DNA from: Pseudobowmanella sp964228145
GTDB taxonomy: Bacteria; Pseudomonadota; Gammaproteobacteria; Enterobacterales; Alteromonadaceae
Length of the DNA stretch: 64,000 nt
Direction of reading: 5' to 3'
Assembly (NCBI GenBank): GCA_964228145.1
Contig: CAXQZJ010000024.1
Coordinates: forward strand, 1 to 64,000
The notes beneath the pieces were generated by a model. The model was given only the letters and a program-made list of their open reading frames with translations. It did no database searches and was not told the origin of the DNA. Position numbers and translations under genes: made by a program. Positions 35,025-43,580 of the stretch are shown in pieces; position 1 is the first letter of the stretch, and every line of letters starts with the position of its first letter.

Positions 35025-35457
35025 TTTAACCCATTTTTCACTCCACCATGAGGGGCGTGACCGATTCGGAAGTTACCGCTTGTCGGTCAGCGGTCAATTG
35101 GTATTAGCCAACTTGAGCGGGGTTTTAGGTGAATCTCTTATCAATCAATATGCTGACGAGTTGTTTAAGATTGCCGAGCAATTAAAAATAAAACCCTGGG
35201 GCTTCGTGTGTGATGCGATGGGGCTGGAGGGCGCAGCGCAATTAAGTGTTGATACATTAAAAGAGATCTATAGCCGCTGTAGCCAACTCCAGTGTGTCCG
35301 TAGTGCCTATTGCTTACAAAGCCCGTTGGCACGGGCACAAATTGAGGCATTAATGCACAACGCTAATATCGAACGCAGCATCGATGAATGTACCTTTGAC
35401 AATGTTCAAAACGCGATAGACGCTGTTGCGCAAAGCGTTCAGGAAAGTACCGCATGA
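35014..35457 (+). CDS. Uncharacterised 147 aa protein, STAS/SpoIIAA-like fold possible
   Basis: Not assigned to a known family with confidence. The order of strands and helices (FGSYRLSVSGQLVLANLSGVLGESLINQYADELFKIAEQLKI, then PWGFVCDAMGLEGAAQLS and CVRSAYCLQSPLARAQIE) resembles SpoIIAA/STAS-like proteins, with the middle strand preceding a loop of small residues. Starts with TTG that has GGGAGG 4 nt upstream, inside the rhodanese gene. No signal peptide, so likely cytoplasmic. Co-translated with the neighbours on both sides. Confidence 0.7.
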   Translation: MNTDLTHFSLHHEGRDRFGSYRLSVSGQLVLANLSGVLGESLINQYADELFKIAEQLKIKPWGFVCDAMGLEGAAQLSVDTLKEIYSRCSQLQCVRSAYCLQSPLARAQIEALMHNANIERSIDECTFDNVQNAIDAVAQSVQESTA

Positions 35458-35840
35458 CCATCACGCTAACCACACCGGCCATGTTGTTTCCGGCGATTTC
35501 ATTGTTGTTGCTGGCGTATACCAATCGTTTTCTAACCCTCGCTGGGATCATCCGAAATTTCGATGCCGGACGTGCCGATGAGAGTACCCAGCGACAAATC
35601 GCTAATTTACGCAAACGAATCCAACTGATAAAACGCATGCAGGAAGCTGGCGCAGCCAGCTTCTTTTTGTGTGTTGTAGCCATGCTGGCTATTTATCTGG
35701 AATATCAGCTGATTGGTAGCTGGATATTCGCCGCCAGTCTGGTGTTACTGTTATACTCGTTGTGGATGTCTGTTTGGGAAAGTCGTATTTCTGTTCAGGC
35801 CCTCGATGTGCACCTTGCCTCTTTTAATCTGAAAAAATAA
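35454..35840 (+). CDS. DUF2721 family membrane protein
   Basis: The 128 aa product has three predicted membrane helices: about 8-27, 63-80 and 85-106. Family traits are TTPAMLFPAISLLLLAYTNRFLTLAGIIR and QIANLRKRIQLIKRMQ before helix two. DUF2721 proteins are small integral membrane proteins without known function. The ATG overlaps the upstream stop (ATGA). Gap to the next gene is 5 bp. Confidence 0.82.
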   Translation: MTITLTTPAMLFPAISLLLLAYTNRFLTLAGIIRNFDAGRADESTQRQIANLRKRIQLIKRMQEAGAASFFLCVVAMLAIYLEYQLIGSWIFAASLVLLLYSLWMSVWESRISVQALDVHLASFNLKK

Positions 35841-35845
35841 TCCTT

Positions 35846-36412
35846 ATGCAGATACGCTACGAAACGCTTGATGCCGTTCATTTTGAGCGCTTTTTAACTT
35901 TGGCTAATCAAGTCCATGGTGATAACTACATGGACGAGGCGGCTTTACGTCTCTATGTCCCCCGTTCATGGAAAGAAGGGGTAAATGCCAGCTTTGTTGC
36001 CCTCGACGGTGACAAAATCGTCGGGCTGCGCCTGACTTTTGCCGCAAACCAATGGCCCTTAGACAAATGGTGTACACCGCAGAAATGGCCTGTTCCACAA
36101 CAAGATGTTGCCTACTTCAAGGTTATCGCTATCGATCCGGATTACCAGGGTTACGGGATTGGCGGTCAGCTTCTGAAACGCTCTATCAGCGCATTAAAAC
36201 AGCAAGGCGCGAAAGCCGGTCTGGCTCATGTATGGGAGCAAAGCCCTGGAAACAATGCAGTTGGTTACTTTACCGCATGCGGTGGAGAGCTTATCCAACG
36301 CCATCCCAATCGATGGTTGCAAAACTGCATTGAAGACGGCTACTTATGTCCTATCTGTGGTAGCGATTGTGACTGTGTAGCCGCTGAAATGATGATCCGC
36401 TTTGAGCCCTAA
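35846..36412 (+). CDS. GNAT-family N-acetyltransferase with Cys-rich tail
   Basis: The 188 aa product is a GNAT acetyltransferase: FKVIAIDPDYQGYGIGGQLLK is the acetyl-CoA binding motif A (G-YGIGGQ-L), followed by AHVWEQSPGNNAVGYFTACGGE motif B. Past the catalytic domain there is a short segment with CPICGSDCDC, four cysteines that could bind a metal; this tail is not part of the usual GNAT fold. Substrate unknown. Overlaps the next gene by one base (TAATG). Confidence 0.85.
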   Translation: MQIRYETLDAVHFERFLTLANQVHGDNYMDEAALRLYVPRSWKEGVNASFVALDGDKIVGLRLTFAANQWPLDKWCTPQKWPVPQQDVAYFKVIAIDPDYQGYGIGGQLLKRSISALKQQGAKAGLAHVWEQSPGNNAVGYFTACGGELIQRHPNRWLQNCIEDGYLCPICGSDCDCVAAEMMIRFEP

Positions 36413-37746
36413 TGACACACTTCTATGATCCGCTAAAGCAGCCATTTCCTGCTGCCGGCGAGCCCTATACCCAGGCCTACTGGCACCACCAGCAAACGCT
36501 ACCTCAATACTCAGCGTTGAAGGGACATCATGACACGGATGTGGCCGTGATTGGGGGGGGATTTACTGGCATGAGCACAGCGCTTCATCTTAACGAACGC
36601 GGCTATCGTGTTTGCCTCATTGACGCAGCGCAACCAGGTTGGGGCTGTGCGAGTCGTAATGCCGGTTTTGTGTTACCCGGAACCGGGAGATTATCCCTTG
36701 CCCAGATGATAAAAAAGTGGGGGCAACAACAAGCGACAGATATCTATCAGGAATTTACTGCCGGCATTCGTCAAACCCGTGAGCATATAGCCTTAACTCA
36801 GGCCCAATGCCAACCTCAACAAGGTGGCTATTTAAAACTTGCGCACCATAAGCGATATATCGCTGGCTTTGCACAGCAGGCTGAGTTACTCCAACGACAA
36901 TTTAATGATCCTGTCCAATTGCTTGACCCAGCCGATATTGAGCCCTATTTGGGGCAACACAATAGCCACGGAGCTTTATATTTCCCCTACAGCTTTGGCA
37001 TCAACCCGGCAGGGCTGGCCGCTGCCATGAGTCAATATTTACATCAGCACGGGGTCTCTTTGTATGGCGACACACCGATGCTAAGCGCTCACTTTGCTCA
37101 CGGCAAGCACAAAATAAACACACCACACGGCAGTATTGGTGCAACCCATTTAGTCATCGCCAGCAATGCATACTCAGGGCGACAACTCCATAGCGCCGTT
37201 GACCAACGTCACTTTCCGGTGTTGTCCAGCGTGATCGTGACTTCTGTACTCACTGAGCAACAGCGTATGCAACTTGGTATGCGCGAGGGCTTACTGGCGA
37301 TGGATACCCGCGAGTTAAAATATTACTACCGTCTGCTACCTGACAATCGACTGTTATTTGGAGGCCGTGGTGCCATTAGTGGTAACAAAGCACACAGTAA
37401 AGTATTCCGCCAACGTTTGCTTGATGCCCTCAAATCGCAATTTTGTCTGGATGGCGAACTAAGCGCTGACTATTTTTGGAGTGGCTGGGTAAGTGTGGCC
37501 CTGGATGATTATCCGAGGGTATGGTTCGATGCATCTTCGCATACCGGTTACGCCATGGGCTATTGCGGCTCAGGCGTTGCTTTTAGCCAATTAGCGGGAT
37601 TGCGGATGGCACAACAAATCAATCAGGAACCAGTACCTGACTTACCATTTTATCGCTCTCAACTGCCTAAGTTTCCCCTTTCCCCTTTTCGCAGAGCGGG
37701 ATTATGGGGCTTTTACCAATGGGGACGTTTGCGCGACGCACTATAA
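36412..37746 (+). CDS. FAD-dependent amine/amino-acid oxidoreductase (DAO family)
   Basis: The 444 aa product has an N-terminal dinucleotide-binding motif (DVAVIGGGFTGMSTALHLNERGY), then GCASRNAGFVLPG, the DAO-family FAD-contact loop, and the C-terminal SGWVSVALDDYPRVWF and YAMGYCGSGVAFS segment. It is most like gamma-glutamylputrescine oxidase (PuuB)-type and other amine oxidases. Tight linkage to a GNAT acetyltransferase is of interest, but the substrate cannot be named. Ends at a bidirectional terminator shared with tyrS. Confidence 0.85.
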   Translation: MTHFYDPLKQPFPAAGEPYTQAYWHHQQTLPQYSALKGHHDTDVAVIGGGFTGMSTALHLNERGYRVCLIDAAQPGWGCASRNAGFVLPGTGRLSLAQMIKKWGQQQATDIYQEFTAGIRQTREHIALTQAQCQPQQGGYLKLAHHKRYIAGFAQQAELLQRQFNDPVQLLDPADIEPYLGQHNSHGALYFPYSFGINPAGLAAAMSQYLHQHGVSLYGDTPMLSAHFAHGKHKINTPHGSIGATHLVIASNAYSGRQLHSAVDQRHFPVLSSVIVTSVLTEQQRMQLGMREGLLAMDTRELKYYYRLLPDNRLLFGGRGAISGNKAHSKVFRQRLLDALKSQFCLDGELSADYFWSGWVSVALDDYPRVWFDASSHTGYAMGYCGSGVAFSQLAGLRMAQQINQEPVPDLPFYRSQLPKFPLSPFRRAGLWGFYQWGRLRDAL

Positions 37747-37774
37747 AAAAGGCCGGTTTTTACCGGCCTTTTTT
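37745..37774. terminator. Bidirectional terminator between the oxidoreductase gene and tyrS
   Basis: AAAAAAGGCCGG/CCGGCCTTTTTT with a 6-nt loop; A- and T-runs on both sides serve the convergent genes. Confidence 0.92.
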
Positions 37775-37790
37775 AATCGGGTTAGTGAGG

Positions 37791-38987
37791 CTAGTTTAAC
37801 GTGACACGGGCAAATTTACGTTTACCTACCTGATAAACGGCTTCGCCAGTTTGCTCAATCGCCAACTTAGTGTCGCTAACCTTATCACCATTAATTTTAA
37901 CCGCGCCCTGTTTGATCATTCGCATCGCTTCCGACGTGGTATTGACCAGCGCAGCTTCTTTTAACAAGTTAGCTATCATCCAGCCATCACCTAGCGGGAG
38001 AGTCACTTCCGGCATATCGTCAGGAATGGCATTTTTCTGGAAGCGTTGAATAAAGTCCTGAAGGGCTTGTTCGGCAGCCGCTTCGTCATGAAAACGGGCA
38101 ATGATTTCTTTGGCTAGCTCGATTTTAACGTCACGTGGATTCTGGCCGTCTTTTACGCCTTGTTTAAGGCCTTCAATTTCCGCCAACGGACGGAATGAAA
38201 GTAAATCAAAGTAGCGCCACATTAATTCATCAGACACCGACATTATTTTACCGAACATATCGCTTGGCGAGTCAGTAATGCCGATATAGTTACCTAACGA
38301 CTTTGACATCTTTTGCACGCCGTCGAGTCCCTCTAACAGCGGCATCATTAACACGGTTTGCGGGCGCTGACCCTCTTCTTTTTGCAGTTCGCGACCCATT
38401 AACAAATTAAAGCGCTGATCGGTACCGCCAAGCTCTACATCAGATTCCAGTGCAACCGAGTCCCAACCTTGTACCAGTGGGTATAAAAACTCATGTATCG
38501 CAATAGGCTGCCCACCCTGATAACGCTTTTTAAAATCATCCCGCTCTAACATTCGGGCGACAGTCTGGCGCGCCGCCAATTTAATCATACCGGCAGAACC
38601 GAGTTGTTCCATCCATTCACTGTTGAAGCGAATCTCTGTTTTGGCTGGGTCAAGAATTTTAAATACCTGCTGTTTGTATGTCTCGGCGTTGGCCAGAACA
38701 TCTTCCCGGGTAAGGGGTTTACGGGTAACATTTTTACCGGTTGGGTCACCGATCATCCCGGTGAAGTCGCCAATCAAAAACACGACCTTATGGCCCAATT
38801 GCTGAAACACCCGCATCTTGTTAATTAACACCGTATGACCAAGGTGTAAATCAGGCGCAGTAGGATCGAAGCCCGCTTTGATCGTTAGCGGTTTACCGGT
38901 TTTTAGTTTTTCCGCCAGTTCGTCTTCCAGCAAGATATCTTCCGCACCCCGTTTTATCTCTGCTAATGCGGTTTGCCAGTCTGTCAT
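37791..38987 (-). CDS. tyrS: Tyrosyl-tRNA synthetase TyrS
   Basis: Charges tRNA-Tyr. The 398 aa product has the class I signatures HLGHT (HIGH-like, about 46-50) and KMSKS (in VQKMSKSLGNYIGI), the tyrosine-binding region EFLYPLVQGWDSV, and a C-terminal S4 RNA-binding domain (about 335-398). The short insert pattern and length are of the TyrZ-like clade (KMSKS and 390-400 aa), as seen in many marine gammaproteobacteria. Divergent from the M23 peptidase gene with a 252 bp gap. Confidence 0.96.
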   Translation of the reverse strand: MTDWQTALAEIKRGAEDILLEDELAEKLKTGKPLTIKAGFDPTAPDLHLGHTVLINKMRVFQQLGHKVVFLIGDFTGMIGDPTGKNVTRKPLTREDVLANAETYKQQVFKILDPAKTEIRFNSEWMEQLGSAGMIKLAARQTVARMLERDDFKKRYQGGQPIAIHEFLYPLVQGWDSVALESDVELGGTDQRFNLLMGRELQKEEGQRPQTVLMMPLLEGLDGVQKMSKSLGNYIGITDSPSDMFGKIMSVSDELMWRYFDLLSFRPLAEIEGLKQGVKDGQNPRDVKIELAKEIIARFHDEAAAEQALQDFIQRFQKNAIPDDMPEVTLPLGDGWMIANLLKEAALVNTTSEAMRMIKQGAVKINGDKVSDTKLAIEQTGEAVYQVGKRKFARVTLN

Positions 38988-39239
38988 CGTTTTACTCCAC
39001 TACCCTGAATTAACGGTATCTAAAGGCGGAATTCTATCCTAAACCCAGATTTAAAAGAACCTTTTCACAGCTAACTGGTCGTATAGACCTGAAGTCACGC
39101 CCGATGTGATTAAATTTCATACAAGAATAACCGTGGCGATACCCCTGATAACTGGATTGTCACCTAATTTCGTTATATTCTGCGCTAAGTTCGATACAGT
39201 GTATTGGCCTCCAAAGCGGTTACTATAGGTTCAGGTGAG

Positions 39240-40538
39240 ATGTTAAAAACGTTTTTCGCGCCCCTTCCCAAAAAACATAAAATGACACTCGCTGTGGTGA
39301 CAATGGCCGTGGCAATTGTGTTACTACTCCCAAGTAAAGACGTTGCAGCCAGTCGTCATACTCAGGCGACGGAACTCACCGTTGGTACCCTGTATCCTCT
39401 CGAGCTTGATCTGTCTCAATTCCCCGAAACTGTTCCGGAGTTTGAGTTTGATGACCGTAACTGGCAAACCGTGACAGTGCGTTCGGGAGATAATCTGGCC
39501 AAGCTATTTAACCGTTCCGGCTTGTCACCTCAGGATGTATACGCCGTCAGTCGCGCCGGTCAGGATGCCGCCAAACTGACCAAAATGATGCCTGGCGATG
39601 AGCTCAGCGTGCTGATTGATGAAAGTGGTCAGTTCAGTGCCTTAAAGTACCGCTTTTCCAAACTCGAAACCTTGTTCGTGGAAGCCAATGAACAAGGTGA
39701 ATTAACCAGTAGGATAGAAACGAAAAACGTCGAGACCCGCCTAGATTACGCCAGTGGTGTGATCAGTAGCAATTTTTGGAATGCAGGCATTGCCGCCGGT
39801 CTCACCGATAATCAAATTATGAGTCTGGCGGGATTGTTCAGCTGGGATATCGACTTTGCCCTCGAAATCCGTCAGGGTGATAGCTTTAGCGTGATGTTCG
39901 AAAAACGCTTCGTCGATGGCGAATTTGCCGGCTATGGCGACATTATTGCCGCAGAATTTGTTAACCAAGGCGAGAGTTTTAACGCGATACGTTACGAAGA
40001 TGGGCAGTATTACACTGCCGATGGCCGTAGCCTGCGAAAGAGCTTTCTGCGCGCACCGGTTAATTTCCGTTACATCTCCTCCAACTTTAACCCTAAACGC
40101 TTCCACCCTGTACAAAAGCGGGTTAAACCGCACCGCGGCGTCGATTATGCCGCTGACCGAGGCACGCCTGTGATGGCTGCCGGGGATGGCAAAGTGATAC
40201 GCGCAGCCTACGACAGGTTTAACGGGCACCATGTTTTCATTCAACATGGCGAGCGTTACACCACTAAGTATCTTCACTTTACTAAGCGAGCCGTAAAAAC
40301 CGGTGACATTGTCAAACAGGGCGAAGTTATTGGTTATGTCGGGGCAACCGGTATGGCGGCGGGTGTACATTTACACTATGAATTTCTGGTCGATGGTGTG
40401 CATCGTAACCCGCGCACCGTTGAGTTGCCGAAGGCCGATCCGATTGCAGCCTCAGAAAAACAAAAATTCAGCCAGTTGGCAGAACAGTATCTGGCGGGCC
40501 TGCAAAACGTGAAGCGAATTTTGCTGGCGATGAACTAA
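39240..40538 (+). CDS. M23 peptidoglycan DD-endopeptidase (MepM/YebA-like)
   Basis: Periplasmic cell-wall hydrolase that cleaves cross-links during growth. The 432 aa product has one N-terminal membrane/signal helix (about 16-35), an OapA/LysM-like domain (VTVRSGDNLAKLFNRSGLS, about 79-130), and a C-terminal peptidase M23 domain with zinc ligands in HRGVDYAADRG and HLHYEFLVDG. The ATG at 39240 with AGGTGAG just upstream is preferred over a TTG twelve codons earlier. Divergent from tyrS, a pairing also common in related bacteria. It is probably anchored, facing the periplasm. Confidence 0.92.
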   Translation: MLKTFFAPLPKKHKMTLAVVTMAVAIVLLLPSKDVAASRHTQATELTVGTLYPLELDLSQFPETVPEFEFDDRNWQTVTVRSGDNLAKLFNRSGLSPQDVYAVSRAGQDAAKLTKMMPGDELSVLIDESGQFSALKYRFSKLETLFVEANEQGELTSRIETKNVETRLDYASGVISSNFWNAGIAAGLTDNQIMSLAGLFSWDIDFALEIRQGDSFSVMFEKRFVDGEFAGYGDIIAAEFVNQGESFNAIRYEDGQYYTADGRSLRKSFLRAPVNFRYISSNFNPKRFHPVQKRVKPHRGVDYAADRGTPVMAAGDGKVIRAAYDRFNGHHVFIQHGERYTTKYLHFTKRAVKTGDIVKQGEVIGYVGATGMAAGVHLHYEFLVDGVHRNPRTVELPKADPIAASEKQKFSQLAEQYLAGLQNVKRILLAMN

Positions 40539-40541
40539 GCG

Positions 40542-41030
40542 GTGAACTCAACTACCAGGGACGGTCAGCCGCGTAAACTCGACCACACAGATTTAGCCAT
40601 TTTAGCCGCGCTTTTTTCCGATGCCAGACTGACCAACAAAGCATTGGCAGAGCATATCGGTCTGTCTCCGTCTTCCTGTCTTGAGAGAGTCCGCAAACTG
40701 CAACAGGACCAAGTGATTCGCGGCTGTTCACTGCAATTAGATTACACCTTACTAGGCGGACATATTCAGGCCATGATCGCGGTCAGGCTCGACTCTCAGT
40801 CGCGAGATGTGTTCGAACATTTTTTCTGTGACTTACTGGCCAAGCCCGAAGTGTTGTCAATATTTCACATGGGCGGCGAAAATGACTTTCAACTGCATGT
40901 CACCGTCAGCGATACCCTGCATTTAAGGGACTTTGTATTCAATGCAATTACTGCTCGGGACCACGTCAGCCACGTAGAAACTGCACTTATTTATGAACAT
41001 AGGGTCAGCCACACACTTCCCAGTTATTAG
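40542..41030 (+). CDS. Lrp/AsnC-family transcriptional regulator
   Basis: The 162 aa product has an N-terminal winged HTH (LDHTDLAILAALFSDARLTNKALAEHIGLSPSSCLERVRKL) and a C-terminal RAM/ligand-binding domain (GHIQAMIAVRLD, FHMGGENDFQLHV). Starts with GTG 3 bp after the peptidase stop; ribosome-binding site is weak, so translation may depend on the upstream gene. Target unknown. Its last four bases overlap the convergent downstream gene. Confidence 0.9.
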   Translation: MNSTTRDGQPRKLDHTDLAILAALFSDARLTNKALAEHIGLSPSSCLERVRKLQQDQVIRGCSLQLDYTLLGGHIQAMIAVRLDSQSRDVFEHFFCDLLAKPEVLSIFHMGGENDFQLHVTVSDTLHLRDFVFNAITARDHVSHVETALIYEHRVSHTLPSY

Positions 41031-41524
41031 CGAATGATTTCGTCCACCCATTGGCTACTTGGCTGAAGCCAGCGACAGTGGATTATCACACCCGCTCTGG
41101 CGCGGTTCAATTCAGACGGTAAGCGCACCTTACTGTCGGCATGAAACAACTCATCGGCGTGATTAAAATACAAAATTTTATGCTGACTTTCAGCATCCGC
41201 CAACAAGCGGGCAAAGTTAGTATGACTGTGCTGCTGGTATCGCTGCAACCAATCCTGAGTGTTGATATGCATAATGTCCTGACTGGTTGCGCCACTCACC
41301 TGATGAAGTAAATAAGCCATCGCTGGGGTGGTTTGCCCAATCGCTAACAAGCACGCTTGATGGGTCTTTTTGAGCTTATCGGTGAATTTATGTAGCGCCA
41401 CGTAATTATCAGCATGCCAGTTGGGATCACGGTGTACCTCCTGAGGCTGTTGCAATTGAGATTGTGCTTTGAATCGTCCGTTTTGTACCCTGCTGAAGTG
41501 GCGGCGCAAATAGGGGTGCGGCAT
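41027..41524 (-). CDS. Probable degenerate AAA-type protein, uncharacterised
   Basis: 165 aa, no recognised family. The central part (about 55-150) reads like an AAA+ core with lost catalytic motifs: QACLLAIGQTTPAMAYLL occupies the place of Walker A but lacks the GxxGxGK lysine, and HKILYFNHADELF occupies Walker B (hhhhDEAD) with Asn-His for Asp-Glu. The NFARLLADAES segment before it also resembles the AAA helix. Located convergent to an Lrp-family gene and divergent from darP (94 bp gap). The ATG is preceded by AGGAGAAA. Interpretation is inference; a SulA-like RecA-fold protein is an alternative. Confidence 0.6.
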   Translation of the reverse strand: MPHPYLRRHFSRVQNGRFKAQSQLQQPQEVHRDPNWHADNYVALHKFTDKLKKTHQACLLAIGQTTPAMAYLLHQVSGATSQDIMHINTQDWLQRYQQHSHTNFARLLADAESQHKILYFNHADELFHADSKVRLPSELNRARAGVIIHCRWLQPSSQWVDEIIR

Positions 41525-41618
41525 GAGTTTTCTCCTTTGTGTTCATTAAATTTAGCACAAGGTCGGACAGACAAAAGGAAATAACATACAATAAGCAGAT
41601 TAATTATGAGGTGCTTAC

Positions 41619-42131
41619 ATGCAACAAGAATTTGACCCCGGCACCGAGGGTGACGACAGTTTAAAAAGTAAAAGCCAGATCAAACGTGAGATGCTGGCAT
41701 TACAGGATCTCGGCCTTAAATTGGTGGACTGCGGGAACAACCTGAATCGCTTTGAACTCAGTGACACTGAGTTAGAAGCGATTGAATTAGCGCGCAGAAT
41801 CAATCGCAAAAAAGACGGTTTTCGTCGTCAAATACAGTTTATTGGTAAGCTATTACGCAAGCGAGACATCGCTCCAATTTTGGATGTCATGCAGCAATTA
41901 GAAAACCAAAAGCAATCTTCTAACCAGCATTTTCACCAGCTGGAAAACTGGCGTGACCGCCTGATTAATGAAAAAGACACCGCCATCAACGCATTGATGG
42001 CGGAACAGCCCGGCGCCGACAGACAAAAGTTACGTCAATTGGTTCGCCAGGCAGCCAAGCAGCAGGAAAAGAACCAGCCACCTAAGGCAGCCCGGGAAAT
42101 ATTCCAATACTTAAAAGGGTTATTTGAGTAA
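41619..42131 (+). CDS. darP: Ribosome biogenesis factor DarP (YjgA, DUF615)
   Basis: Binds late 50S subunit precursors and promotes peptidyl-transferase centre maturation. The 170 aa product has the DUF615 features KSKSQIKREMLALQDLG, LSDTELEAIELARRI, KKDGFRRQIQFIGKLLRK and a C-terminal helix with DRQKLRQLVRQAAKQQ. GAGGTG lies upstream of the ATG. Convergent with tldD, 6 bp apart, with a shared hairpin. Confidence 0.93.
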   Translation: MQQEFDPGTEGDDSLKSKSQIKREMLALQDLGLKLVDCGNNLNRFELSDTELEAIELARRINRKKDGFRRQIQFIGKLLRKRDIAPILDVMQQLENQKQSSNQHFHQLENWRDRLINEKDTAINALMAEQPGADRQKLRQLVRQAAKQQEKNQPPKAAREIFQYLKGLFE

Positions 42132-42139
42132 TAACCCTT
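42115..42139. terminator. Hairpin containing the stop codons of convergent darP and tldD
   Basis: AAGGGTTATT/AATAACCCTT, a perfect 10-bp stem with a TGAGT loop, includes the darP stop (42129-42131) and reaches the tldD stop (42138-42140). It probably ends both transcripts, though T-runs are poor. Confidence 0.6.
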
Positions 42140-43580
42140 AGGCGGTACCTCCGACCGTTAATTCATCTACTTTCAAGGTGGGTTGGCCCACGCCTACCGG
42201 CACGCTTTGACCATCTTTACCACAAACGCCGACACCGCGGTCCAGTGCCAGATCGTTGCCTATCATCGAAATCGATTTCATTACCTGTGGGCCATTACCT
42301 ATCAGTGTGGCGCCTTTTACCGGAGTGGTAATTTTGCCGTTTTCGATGAGGTAGGCTTCAGACGTACTAAATACAAACTTGCCAGAGGTAATATCGACCT
42401 GCCCTCCGCCAAAGTTTGGCGCGTAGATTCCTTTTTTAACACTAGCGATAATTTCTTCAGGCTGATAATGCCCATTCAACATGTAGGTGTTGGTCATACG
42501 TGGCATAGGTAAATGGGCATATGACTCACGGCGTCCATTACCGGTCGGCGCAACCCCCATTAGGCGTGCGTTAAGCTTATCCTGCATATAATTCATCAGA
42601 ATGCCATCTTCAATCAGAACATTATGCTGACTGGGTGTACCCTCGTCATCAATGTTCAGCGAGCCGCGACGATTGCTCAGGGTGCCATCGTCAACCACTG
42701 TAACCCCCTTGGCTGCCACTTGCTGACCGATTTTACCGCTGAAGTTTGATGCGCCTTTTCGATTAAAGTCGCCTTCCAGCCCGTGCCCCACAGCTTCGTG
42801 TAACAGAACACCCGGCCAGCCAGCACCTAATACGACCGGCATCAAGCCCGCTGGAGCATCTACCGCTTGCATATTGACCCGAGCCATATGCAAGGCTTCA
42901 TCGGCGAGTTGTTGAAAGGCCGGAACGCCATTATCCAATTGATAAAACTCTGCGTAGGCGTAGCGACCTCCCATGCCTGCACTGCCTCGCTCACGACGGC
43001 CATTGTGCTCAAGCAACAAAGTGCAATTAAGCCTGACTAAGGGACGAATGTCGGTGGCTAAGGTTCCATCAGAGGCGTAGATTAATACTTGTTCGTAAGA
43101 TCCGCTCAAGCTGACAATGACCTGGCTAACGTTAGGCTCTTGCGAACGCACATATTGGTCAACGGCTCTGAGTAACGCCACTTTTTCGTCATCTGCCATA
43201 CCTAACACGGGATTGTCCTGAGCATAGAGTTGCTGCTGTGCGCTTGCAGGCTGTGCAACCCGGTGTTTTTTCTGCTGCCCAGCGGCGCTGATATTCCGCG
43301 CTGCGTTCGCTGCATTCATGAGGGCATCAACAGACAGAGAGTCGGAGTAAGCGAAACCGGTTTTCTCTCCGCTAACAGCGCGAACGCCGACGCCTTTCTC
43401 TATGTTGAAGCTACCTTCTTTAATGATCCCATCTTCCAGTACCCAAGCCTCGTGTTGACTGGACTGAAAATAAAGATCGGCATAGTCCATCTGGCGCTGA
43501 AAAATGTGGCCAACGGCCTTATCCAAATGTTGACGATCTACCTCTGCGGTATGTAATAACTGCTCTTCAACCTGTAACAA
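42138..43580 (-). CDS. tldD: Metalloprotease TldD
   Basis: Subunit of the TldD-TldE (PmbA) zinc metalloprotease that trims microcin/peptide precursors and degrades unfolded peptides; PmbA is not in the window. The 480 aa product carries the HExxxH motif HEAVGHGLEGD. The start is a TTG with AGGAG 5 nt upstream, overlapping the end of the nitrilase gene by 14 bases. It is the last gene of the mreB-to-tldD cluster, whose order matches E. coli mreBCD-yhdE-rng-yhdP-tldD apart from the added nitrilase gene. Confidence 0.96.
   Translation of the reverse strand: MLQVEEQLLHTAEVDRQHLDKAVGHIFQRQMDYADLYFQSSQHEAWVLEDGIIKEGSFNIEKGVGVRAVSGEKTGFAYSDSLSVDALMNAANAARNISAAGQQKKHRVAQPASAQQQLYAQDNPVLGMADDEKVALLRAVDQYVRSQEPNVSQVIVSLSGSYEQVLIYASDGTLATDIRPLVRLNCTLLLEHNGRRERGSAGMGGRYAYAEFYQLDNGVPAFQQLADEALHMARVNMQAVDAPAGLMPVVLGAGWPGVLLHEAVGHGLEGDFNRKGASNFSGKIGQQVAAKGVTVVDDGTLSNRRGSLNIDDEGTPSQHNVLIEDGILMNYMQDKLNARLMGVAPTGNGRRESYAHLPMPRMTNTYMLNGHYQPEEIIASVKKGIYAPNFGGGQVDITSGKFVFSTSEAYLIENGKITTPVKGATLIGNGPQVMKSISMIGNDLALDRGVGVCGKDGQSVPVGVGQPTLKVDELTVGGTA

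Noticed and set aside
39741..40370. 209-codon frame antisense to the M23 peptidase gene
   Set aside because: Shadow of a well supported gene, with no ribosome-binding site or family match.
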